Shown piece by piece: positions 1-9,600 of a DNA stretch of 22,482 bases (within the stretch, counting starts at the first letter, position 1; each line of letters starts with the position of its first letter). The stretch covers positions 1 through 22,482 of the IMG/VR virus record IMGVR_UViG_3300001450_000357, one strand, 5' to 3'. Position numbers and translations under genes: made by a program. The notes below the pieces were generated by a model. The model was not told where the DNA came from. It did no database searches and saw only the letters and a list, made by a program, of their open reading frames with translations. This DNA comes from a virus.

Positions 1-1130
1 CTGACGATCCAGAAGAAACACCTGACGATCCAGAAGAAACACCTGACGATGATCCTGCGGGTGATGCACCTCCTTCAGGGGGGCCAACACCAGATGCAAA
101 CGGCAGATATACTTTTAACCATCCAACTCAAGGCCCTATAACGGATCTTACGCTAGATGGTTATCAGCAGATGGAGACTGAGCTTGCGGAGGAGCGAGCC
201 GCTGCGGAATCCAACAGAGAGTGGTTTGAAAAGAATTTTCCGGACGAGCCATATGTTCCACCTACAGACGAAAATGAAGAGCCTCCAGCCGATGATAGGG
301 ATCCCCAATCCCAATTTGGGAGGCGACCTTTTGATAGTACAGAACTTCAACAAAATGCTTATAACACAATTAAAGCAGATGGCGGAGACACTAATAACGA
401 TAACTATATATCGGCAGATGAGTGGGCTACTTGGACGTTTAATAAAGGCCCAAGTACGGGTTATTCGGAGAATTGGGCTGAAAGAATGGAAGCCTCAAAG
501 GGTTACGAAGGGCTTGACCAAGCTACTATAAACCTCTTAAATTCTCCAGACGCTAATGGTGTGTATATATCAGCCGATAATTTTTATGCAGATGAGAAGT
601 CCGGTTTTGATTTTACCCTTAATGGTAAAACTAGATTTGTACCCGTAGTATTTAGGGAAGGTGGCACAAAGTTTATTTCTGCGGAGAGCAGAGCGGAAGT
701 AGAAGAAGCTGCCCAAAGTGTTATAGACGGAAACCCTAAAGTAAGTAATGCGATATATAATCAAGTATATGCTAGAACTTATTTTGATTACTTACTGAAG
801 CTTGAAAATACAAGGTTTACACCTAACGGCGCAAAAGCGGGAGGGATTATGTCTCTTGCAGGAGGAGGGTACTTGGGTGGTCCTACTGATGGTATGGCGG
901 ATCAAATTAATACCTCTATAGATGGGCAGCAGCCAGCAGCATTGAGTGATGGGGAGTTTGTATTACCTGCGGATGTAGTAAGTCATTTAGGTAACGGTAA
1001 CTCAGATGCTGGGGCAGACGTTCTATACGGTATGATGAATAACATACGAACAGCGCGTACAGGTAGTTCTAAACAGGGTGAACAAATTAACCCGATGGAA
1101 TTTATGCCTTCGCAAAGAGGAATAGCATAA
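1..1130 (+). CDS. Virion-associated protein with EF-hand-like loop (5' end outside window)
   Basis: The frame is open from base 3 to the TAA at 1128-1130, so the gene starts upstream of the window; the ATG at 171 is internal and need not be the start. The visible N-terminal part is very acidic, with a duplicated 7-residue DDPEETP unit. A loop at bases 387-422 (DTNNDNYISADE) has Asp/Asn at positions 1, 3 and 5, Ile at 8 and Glu at 12, as in EF-hand or dockerin calcium loops. A second YISAD sequence lies about 50 residues later. The C-terminal part has a Gly-rich segment (AGGIMSLAGGGYLGG) and the stretch LSDGEFVLPADVV, a pattern I associate with virion genes of marine phages. It is the first of four co-directional, overlapping genes. 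A structural role is inferred from context and composition; the exact function is unknown. Confidence 0.75.
   Translation, partial: DDPEETPDDPEETPDDDPAGDAPPSGGPTPDANGRYTFNHPTQGPITDLTLDGYQQMETELAEERAAAESNREWFEKNFPDEPYVPPTDENEEPPADDRDPQSQFGRRPFDSTELQQNAYNTIKADGGDTNNDNYISADEWATWTFNKGPSTGYSENWAERMEASKGYEGLDQATINLLNSPDANGVYISADNFYADEKSGFDFTLNGKTRFVPVVFREGGTKFISAESRAEVEEAAQSVIDGNPKVSNAIYNQVYARTYFDYLLKLENTRFTPNGAKAGGIMSLAGGGYLGGPTDGMADQINTSIDGQQPAALSDGEFVLPADVVSHLGNGNSDAGADVLYGMMNNIRTARTGSSKQGEQINPMEFMPSQRGIA
3..44 (+). repeat. Two tandem 21-bp direct repeats
   Basis: Bases 3-23 and 24-44 are identical 21-mers. They encode two copies of DDPEETP, followed by the partial third copy DD. The array probably continues to the left of the window. 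In-frame acidic repeats of this sort usually form flexible linkers. Confidence 0.85.
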
Positions 1131-2038
1131 TGGCTAGTGATGACAGTTTAGGTTTTGAATCCTCCCTATCTTCGTGGGCAGGACCGTATGTTACGGATAT
1201 GTTGGGTAGAGGAAGGGCCGTAGCGTCTCAGCCTTACCAATCTTACTCTGGTCCGTTAACCGCAGGGGGTAGTGGTCTCCAACAACAAGCATTTACTAGC
1301 GCGGGAAACTTTGGAGACCCTACAAGTTCTACGGGCATTGGTAGCATGGGTACAGAGGGTTTTACAGGTAATACCTTTACCTCAGATACAGGGCAGACTA
1401 CAGATGCTATGACCGGGCTTAATACTCTCCCCGGTATAGCAGGTACGTACATGAACCCGTATTTGGAAAGTGCCCTTCAACCTCAGATAGATGAGATGAG
1501 GCGTGATTCTCAAATAAGTAGGTTAGGAGATGCTGCTAGGCTAACTGAAGCAGGGGCTTATGGTGGGTCGCGTCAAGCTATAATGGACTCGGAAACCAAT
1601 AGGAATCTACTGCAGGGTATAGCTCAATTACGGGGTACCGCTTACAGTGATGCTTTCGATAAAGGTAGACAGCAGTATAATGTAGACCAAGAACGTGCAT
1701 ATAACAGGCAGGAACTTATAAATCGGTATGGGTTCGATGTTATAGGAGAACAAGAAAGACTTGGTGCTACTCAGAGAGGTATTACTTCTGAGGGTATGGC
1801 TGCGGATATGGGGCAGTTTGCAGAAGAACGAGACTTTCCCTACAAGCAAGCTCAATACATGCAGTCTCTGTTACAGGAACTACCATTAGAAGCACAGACA
1901 ACCGCGCAAATAGCACCTAATGCTGTTACTGAAGGTATAAGTTCAGCTACAGGTATTCTAGGACTACTTGGGCAGTTTGGTCTATTTGGTTCAGATAAGA
2001 CAGCAGCAACAACAGCAGCAACAGCAGGAGTATCCTGA
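1130..2038 (+). CDS. 302-aa phage structural-module protein
   Basis: The ATG overlaps the upstream TAA by one base (TAATG), and AGAGGA at 1116-1121 is a good SD sequence. The protein has no signal peptide or membrane helix. The first 100 residues are rich in Gly, Ser and Thr. Residues 108-165 carry the pattern MNPYLESALQPQIDEMRR followed by AGAYGGSRQAI, a signature I recognise from proteins in the structural modules of marine podovirus-type phages. Residues 170-250 are charged and Gln-rich and probably helical. The C-terminus is a hydrophobic Gly/Leu segment (about 270-288) and a low-complexity Thr/Ala tail encoded by a CAG/CAA-rich stretch. It is probably a virion or tail-associated protein, but no catalytic motif is visible. 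Confidence 0.8.
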   Translation: MASDDSLGFESSLSSWAGPYVTDMLGRGRAVASQPYQSYSGPLTAGGSGLQQQAFTSAGNFGDPTSSTGIGSMGTEGFTGNTFTSDTGQTTDAMTGLNTLPGIAGTYMNPYLESALQPQIDEMRRDSQISRLGDAARLTEAGAYGGSRQAIMDSETNRNLLQGIAQLRGTAYSDAFDKGRQQYNVDQERAYNRQELINRYGFDVIGEQERLGATQRGITSEGMAADMGQFAEERDFPYKQAQYMQSLLQELPLEAQTTAQIAPNAVTEGISSATGILGLLGQFGLFGSDKTAATTAATAGVS

Positions 2039-3660
2039 TGCTTACCAATGACACGATACGAGGTATAAGTGGGTTAGAAAGCGCTTATAAAGGTAACGTA
2101 CCTGCTCTAGAGCAAAGAGCAAACATAGATAAGAGTCTAGCTACAGGACTAGTTTTAGAAAAGGCTAGAGAGATAATAGAGGCTAGTGCCAATGACTTGG
2201 CCTCTAAAGTTAATATACAAGATAACGACCCCACCGTTATAGATCAAACAGCAGAAGACATGCGTACTTTATTAGGCGGTCCTCCATCCAATGCGCCAAT
2301 GGGTACTCCTGAGTTAAATAAAGCAGGAAATGTAGGGGGGATAAACAACCTTGCAATGGCTAGGCAGCAACAAGCTCTTTCTGGTTTAGGTAAACCTAGA
2401 CCCCAAAGACCCCAAGGTATGCCCCAAGGTAGACCCCAAGGTATGCCCCAAGGTATGCCTCAAGGTAGACCCCAAGGTATGCCTCAAGGTAGACCCCAAG
2501 GTATGCCTCAAGGTATATCGAGATTACCCACTAACATGGCAGCTATGAAGAATATGGCTAGAGGTGGGATTGTATCTTTTAGTGGTGAAACTGGGAGTGA
2601 AGTTAAGCTTCCTCTTACTATAGATCAGCAGTACCAAGAGCAGATAGATGCTGCAAATAGACTTAGCCCTCGAGCTGCAGATGCAGCATCCGATCCAAGG
2701 TCTACAGAGGAACTAGTAGCCGGTGCATCCGATCCAAGGCTAGAACCAGAAGCGGAGCGAACAGAGGGTAATTTTGAATACAACAGCACTACAGTTACAG
2801 AGGCTGAAGCTGATAGAAAGCGTAGGATGGGAGAGGATGGTAACGAAGTTGACCGCGATGCAGGAAATATATACGCATCGGGTAACAAGAAATTTAGCGA
2901 AACACTGTATGGTAGTGTTGATGCAGAGGGTAACCCTGTAGCCGGTATCCTTGATACATACAAGCAAAAAAGAGATGCAAGAAATAAAGAGATAAACGAA
3001 GTTTTAGCAAAAAGAAAAATGAGTTTTCTAGGTATGGAAATCGACCCTGAAATGTTATCCGCAATTAGTAAAGGGATGGCAGGTAAGAAAAGTTTTGCGG
3101 AAGGTGTTAGTGGAGGGGGTGTAGCAGCTACTCTATTTAACAAGGAGCAAAGACAACTAGAAATATCGCTAAGAGAAAAAGCGCAGAAACAAGATGACGC
3201 AGATTTAGCAAGGGAGTTAGAACTTGCAAAGTTAGAGCATGGTAACAATAGTGCCCAAGTTAAAGAGTTAATGCAGTATCGGTTAGATGCGGATAAATTC
3301 GGTTTTGCTATAGCAGATGCTAAAAACAAATCTTTAGAATTCTTACTATCTTTGGATATAAAGAAACTAGAATTCGCAGAATTAAAAGATAAGAACCTCT
3401 TCGAAAAAGAACTAGCCGTAATTGTGACTAACTTAGAAGCTATAAAAGGTCAGGCTCTAAATAAACAAGAGGCAGGTAAGAGGATAACAGCAGCAATGAG
3501 CGCACTGAGTGTTATTGGTAGGAACATTAGCAGCCAAGAAATATTGTCCGATATAACACAAATAATACAGGTACTTCTTAAGGATTTAGCTAAAGGTGTA
3601 GACGAGGTTTCTGACCCTGCTTCAATTAGAACGCCACAGGCCAAACCTACCGATGACTAA
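2038..3660 (+). CDS. 540-aa virion-module protein with PQG repeats and helical C-terminus
   Basis: Start and upstream stop overlap by one base (TGATG), with AGGAG at 2026-2030, 7 nt before the ATG. Residues 122-160 form a run of 4-residue units (RPQG/MPQG). Residues 173-181 (MARGGIVSF) resemble the AGGIMSL segment of the first gene in the window. Residues about 217-235 hold an imperfect ASDPR duplication. From about residue 300 onward the protein is Lys/Glu/Leu/Ala-rich and strongly helical, possibly coiled coil (about 375-480). No enzymatic motif was found. Position between the 302-aa protein and the giant virion protein suggests a virion component or an internal or ejected protein. The function is unassigned. 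Confidence 0.78.
   Translation: MLTNDTIRGISGLESAYKGNVPALEQRANIDKSLATGLVLEKAREIIEASANDLASKVNIQDNDPTVIDQTAEDMRTLLGGPPSNAPMGTPELNKAGNVGGINNLAMARQQQALSGLGKPRPQRPQGMPQGRPQGMPQGMPQGRPQGMPQGRPQGMPQGISRLPTNMAAMKNMARGGIVSFSGETGSEVKLPLTIDQQYQEQIDAANRLSPRAADAASDPRSTEELVAGASDPRLEPEAERTEGNFEYNSTTVTEAEADRKRRMGEDGNEVDRDAGNIYASGNKKFSETLYGSVDAEGNPVAGILDTYKQKRDARNKEINEVLAKRKMSFLGMEIDPEMLSAISKGMAGKKSFAEGVSGGGVAATLFNKEQRQLEISLREKAQKQDDADLARELELAKLEHGNNSAQVKELMQYRLDADKFGFAIADAKNKSLEFLLSLDIKKLEFAELKDKNLFEKELAVIVTNLEAIKGQALNKQEAGKRITAAMSALSVIGRNISSQEILSDITQIIQVLLKDLAKGVDEVSDPASIRTPQAKPTDD
2401..2517 (+). repeat. 12-bp coding minisatellite (PQG repeat)
   Basis: About nine copies of a 12-bp unit (CCCCAAGGTAGA or CCCCAAGGTATG, some with CCT for CCC) encode [R/M]PQG repeats. 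The copies are nearly identical in DNA as well as protein, which points to recent slippage expansion or to length variation within the population. Confidence 0.95.
2686..2739 (+). repeat. 15-bp exact repeat 39 bp apart
   Basis: GCATCCGATCCAAGG occurs at 2686-2700 and again at 2725-2739, in the same reading frame, and encodes ASDPR twice, 13 codons apart. It looks like the remnant of a short in-frame duplication in the 540-aa gene. Confidence 0.8.
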
Positions 3661-6600
3661 ACCAAGTATAGAAGATTGGGAAAATTGGTTAGACAAAAAC
3701 CAAAATCATCCTTCTTTTGAAAGGGTACAGGGAGACTATTTAAAATTAGTTAAAGAAGATGCTGCAGTAGAAGAAACTGTAGTAGAAGATTCTGTTGAAG
3801 AAGATCTTGATGGGGGTAGCGGGGTTGTAGTTCCAAAATCAGAAGAAAAATTAGCATCTGAACTAGAAGAACTAATAGCAAAAGTCTATGCACCCCCTCC
3901 TACTCCCCCTGAGAATAAACCCGGTGATTTTATGCGGGGTTTAGCTAGTGGTAAAGATTACGGAGATCTTCTAATTGGTTCTGCCTTAGAAGGAGCAGGA
4001 AACGTAACAGGTATACAAGGTCTGGTTGACTACGGGCAAGGGTCTATAGAGAGTAACCAAGCGGAGCTAGATAAACTTCAAGGGGATATGATTCGGTTTG
4101 AAGATTTTACAATATTAGAAGATCCCGGCAAGTTTGCAGATTGGGCACAACAAACACTAGGGGCAGCAATACCTATTACTGGTACGAGTATAGCCACAGG
4201 TTTAGCCGCAGCACCAGTACTAGCATCCTTGGGGCTAGGTGCTCCTGCTGTAGGTTTAGGTTCCGCTGTAGTTTCCGCTGCAAGTATGCTCCCTTTTATG
4301 TTTGGAGGTAATCGAGAAGAGCAGAAACAAGCTATAGAAGAAGGTTTTAGAGAAGAAATAAGTGAGGGAACGGCGTTCCTATCTGCTATACCCCAAGCTT
4401 CATTTGAGGTACTTGCTCAGAGATTTCAGCTACGGGGTTTGGGAGAACTGTTTAATAAGTATATTAAAAGTGAAGGTGGTTTTCTTACTAAAATAGTTAA
4501 AGATTTTGCTAAAGGTACTTTTTCAGAAGTTCCTACAGAAGTTGGACAAACCTTCATTGAAAATTTACAAGCGGGTGGGATTGACTACGCCACTAGTCCC
4601 GACAAAATAAAAGAGTTAGAAGAAGTAGCGGCAGGTGCTGCTATTGTAGGAGGTACTCTTCAATCTGGTGCAGGAGCTTTTGATGTCGGACTATCCAGAA
4701 GAGACGCTAGACTAGCTGCTAAGTACGGTAAGCAGATGGTAGATGGCATCTCTTCCGGTGATAACGTGGTAGAGGGCGAATTCATACCCGCCGGTAAAGG
4801 TACTCAAGCAACATATGATGGACCTACATCCGAGCTAGAACAGATATCCGAACTAGAACGCATAATTGCAGAAACTGACCAAAATAAAACGCAATTAGAA
4901 AGAAGGAAGGTAAGAGGGCAGTTTGGGGATCAACTAAATTTAGCCTTAGAAGACGCACCTACTCCTACTCTGATACCTGCGCCCGTTGAACCTCCTTCTA
5001 GTCTTAGTGAAGAAGCGTCTTTAGAAGTGATAAAAGAATACGCATTAGCAGAAGAGAGATACGATAACGATGTATCTGATGCAGACATAGAAGAGGTAAC
5101 TAGGGAACAAGTTAAATCAGAGCGTTTAGAACCTACACCTGTAACGGAAGTACTGAAGAACGTAGAAGAGAACGAGACAGATCCTGAGTTTAAAAGTTTA
5201 GCAAACACGCTAGGTAAGCGTTTTGGAGAACTAGCAGAAGTAGGTGTGCCTGAACCTAAAGTAATTTCTGGCCCCAAAGAAATTGTAACTGATATTACAG
5301 GTAAAGAAATTGAAGATGACGTGGGAGGCAAGCTTCTACTCAACGAAAACATTATATATGTAAACCCGAATGCTCAGATATCTGAAGGATCACCCTTTCA
5401 AACAGTACTGCATGAGGCAGTACATGGAACTCTAGTATCTACTGTAGATATAGGTAGGCAGGAGAAGAATAAAAATACTCCATTAGGTAAGACCGTTGCA
5501 GAGTTAGATAATGTGCAGGGAGTAATACAGGCTTATCTTGCCGACAAGTTATCCCCCTTTGAACCTTATGCATCTTCTAACGAGCAAGGGGAAAAAGTTT
5601 ACGACACAGCCAATATACCTGCAGAGTTACTAAACACTTTAGACCCAGTAGAAAGAAGTATTGTCGCTGGTACTAATATGTTTAGAAACGCTGATGAAAC
5701 TCTAGCTTGGACAAACACTAACAACGAAGCTAAGAGGTATCTAGAAGGTGTACCTGTATCTGAAGCCGACCCTATAAGTGAAGGGGGTAAGATACGTAAT
5801 CTATGGGATGCTTTTGTTAATTGGACTAGAAAGCTACTTGGTATAAGCCCTAAAGATGCTACTGCGTTAAGTAAAGTACTTGCTGTATCAGATAACTTGT
5901 TTAGTGCGGATCCCAATCAAATTGCTGAAGGCATGCCTGACTTTCAAAAAAGAGTACAGGCTGGGGAAGTTACGCAACCTGACATAAAGTTTGTAAAGAA
6001 CATTATAGGTTTTTTGAAAGGGGATAAGGCTAAAGAATCTAAAAGCGTTGTTCAAGGTACCACAGAACGAAGAGGTGATGTATATACTCCTACCGATACT
6101 ACCCCCGGACCTAACTCTTATTCCCGTCTTTCCCCAAAATACTTTTTGCTACGGAAAAAAGACGCAGGGGAAAGATACATATACCCGACAAAAGTTAAAG
6201 CTAAGAAGACTATTAGCAAACCTAAACCAAAGAAAATAGAACCTACTCGTAAAGTTAGTAAAGCTGAAGAAAGAAAAGACGGTACGGTAGAACTATTCTC
6301 CACCGTTGCATTGCTTGCGGGAGAGAATAAAAAGTCAGTAGTAGCTAAGGAAGTAGAAAAGCTACAAGAAAAGATTGACGCAGGAGATAAGCTACTTAGT
6401 AAATTAGATTTTGAGTATGGTCCTAATTACGAAGACTTAATCGCTTTAGTAAGAAGGGGTGTAGAAAGTACAACTAGTGCAGGTAATTTTGTTACTTCTA
6501 GTGATAGAAACAAAGCAATAGAGGTACTAAGTACTTCTAATAAACGCAAACTTAGTATTTCAGAGAGGGCTATGTATGACTACTTGTCAGGAACAGGTAG

Positions 6601-9600
6601 GTTAGAGGATGCGTTAGTAACGATAGCCTTTGAAAGAGGTGAGGATGTAAGTGGTTCTGATCTCAATGTAGAGTTCTCAAAAAGTAAAGCTTTAACTCTG
6701 GAAGAAAATACTAAATTTGCAGGGACAGGAGGTAAGAATAGTCGCCTAGCTGAAGAATGGGTGATAAGTAACTTATCTGCTGGCACACTAGACAAGTACA
6801 ACGAGATAGTAAGGGCTTACGTTGCAAAAATAGTTTTAGTTAAAGGTTGGGTTGTTCGAGATAAAACTAAAATAAAAGATAAGCAACTTGTAGATTACGG
6901 TATAGCTACTAAACGTCCTCCTTCTAAAGATACATTATCAGGGGAAGTAACTACTTTTACTCCTGAACAAATAAAAGCATACGAAGCTTCCCCCGAAGGT
7001 AAAGCTAGAACAAAAAGATCTCAAGATAAGTTTATAGCGGGATTAGCGGTAGGAGATGTTGAATCAGATATATTTACAGAGTTAAAGAAACGAGAGGAAG
7101 CACGAAGTAAAAAACTAAACAGCCTTAAAAAAGCACAAGTTTTAGAAGAGTACGTAAATGAATTATCTGGACAAGTAACTCTTAACTATCTTAACAAGGA
7201 TATAGTTGACGAATTTAACTTACCCTCAAACGCAGTCTCTCAACTAGCGTTACCACTACACCCATCTGTAATCGGGGCGTTACAAAAGGGAGATTTACGT
7301 TTTGCTCTAGGTCTTTTAGATGCACGTTCTAAGGGCAATAGTGTGCCCAAAGATTATAGAGATTTGATTAAATCTATAGCTGCTAATTTCCCTGCATACC
7401 TTAATGGTGTAAAAGTAGAAATTATTCCTAACCTTAAAAATAGTTTAGGTCTAGACGTAGCGGGATTGTTTGATGAAACAACAGATACTATAAAACTAGA
7501 TTCTACGGAAGGTATGAATAGCCATGTGCTACTGCATGAAGTTGCTCACGCTGTACTCAACGCTGTACTTTCTAATAAGTCTCATCCAACAACTAAACAA
7601 CTAAACAAGTTGTTTAAAGAAACTAGTGAGATACTAGGTACTGGAGAGTACGGGTCCGTTAGCTTAAAAGAATTTGTTGCTGAAGCTCTTAGTAACATGG
7701 AGTTTAGGCATGCTATATCTAGCGTATACCCTAAAGGTGGGCCAATAAATTCCTTTAAGCGATTTGCTAACATAGTTATAGAGTTTTTAAATAGAGTTCT
7801 TTCATATGTAGGGTTAGGTCGTAAGGAAGACATGGTTAAGAGTGGTATTAAAATACCCTCTGTCCGTACTATAGATACTAAAGAGTCAATACTGTCTAAC
7901 GTAGGTAAGATAGTTGAAGCTTTACTGGCTCCTACAGCCGAAAACGTAGGTGTAACCGAATTAAACAGTCAGAGACCTGAAGAAGTTCTAGCAAATATAG
8001 AGAAAATACAGAAAGCTATTGTAGAAAGTGGAGGGACAAGACAAGACTTTACGGACCAGATAGTAGATGGGTTTGGGTCAATGGCAGACACCGCTAAAGA
8101 AGTACTACTCAAGACTCAAGATAGTCAAGACGTAGCCGTCTTAGCAGAAAAGTATGACTTAGGTAGAGTGGGCTACGACATATTTGAAACAATGCTTAAA
8201 CAAAGAGGAGCTATACAAGCCGCTAACAAAAATACGGATATTGTAAAAGAAGAATATATTAGTTGGTTCAAGAGGCTAAAGGATCAAGCTATTGCTGCAA
8301 AGAGGGACTTAGATGCGCTTATATATAGTCCTGAGTTTGGAGCTACAGTATGGCAAGTAAACCCCCTACTTAACAAGAAAGCTGCGTTAAAACGGTACGC
8401 TAACCAACCAGATAAAATAGAAATATGGAACAAGCAACAACCGTATGTACGTAGACTAAAAGCCAACGGTGGTATGAGAATATATAAACTCATGCGAGAT
8501 CATTACGTCGATAGCTATAAGCAGATGCAGAAAGTTATGGAGGGGCGTATAGATGAAGTTTTTGGCAGTACGCCAGAAGGTATAAAAGCGGCTAAAAAAC
8601 TAAAGCAGGAAGTGTTTGCAAAATTATTTGACAGAAGTTTGTTAGAGGTATACTTCCCACTAACAAGAGAAGGTAGGTACAAAGTACCTTTTATAATGAG
8701 GGAGGGGACGTACAGCGGAGAAGACCCTTTCGCTATGATAATGGTGGATAGTAATCAAGAAGCTAAAAGACTAGTATCCCAATTAGAAGATAATTCTGAT
8801 ATAGATTTTGTTTACCCTATAGTTGACGGTAAATACGATTCTAAAACTTTTCTTTCTAATGCTCCCCCGTCTTCATTTGTATCTCAAATCATAGAAGAAA
8901 TAAATGCAAACGCTACTGATAAGCAAGTAGCGGGAGAGCTTGTAGACAAAATAATGGATCTATGGGTTAGTTCTTTACCAGAAACTTCTTTTGCTCAGTC
9001 ATTGCAAAACCGAAAAAATACTCCCGGTTTTAAAGTGGATAGTTTCTATGCATTCACCACAAAGGGTTATGACATACCTGTACAGACGGTACGTTTAGAG
9101 TATAGCGCCAGACTTACTCAGTTAGGTGACATAGTAAAAGAAAACTACGTAAAGGCAGTTTCTCAGAAGAAGAATCAGGAACCCGAATACAAGTTGTTAC
9201 CTGTCGCTGTAGAGGATTCGTTACTTGGTAGTAGATTAAGTGCTATAGCATTGATACGGGATAGGCTTCTAAGGGATGTGCAGTTTGCATCGAATCCCCC
9301 TACTGGTATAGCTGAAGATATAGCCAAAAATCTTAATCAGTTTGCCTTCATACAGTCTATATGGATGAACGTATCTTCAGCGGCAATACAGCTAGGGCAA
9401 ATACCCTTTGTAGTGTATCCGATGCTTGCAGGTAGGTATGGGTGGAATGAAACGGGTAGTGCGTTAATGGAAGCTACTGGGTTAGTAATGCGTTCCGTAG
9501 ATATGAGATCTCTCGACGCAGGTATAGATAACTACGTGGAGTTAGTAAAGGTTGGTAAAAAACAAGAATACCGAATAAAGCCTAGTGTATTTAAAAATCT

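Noticed and set aside
2401-2517. CRISPR-like array
   Set aside because: The 12-bp units are adjacent, have no spacers and are in frame with coding sequence.
2625-3329. A 234-codon open frame on the - strand
   Set aside because: It lies entirely antisense to the 540-aa gene, is Ser/Leu-rich as expected for the reverse of a Lys/Glu/Ala-rich protein, and has no domain or SD.
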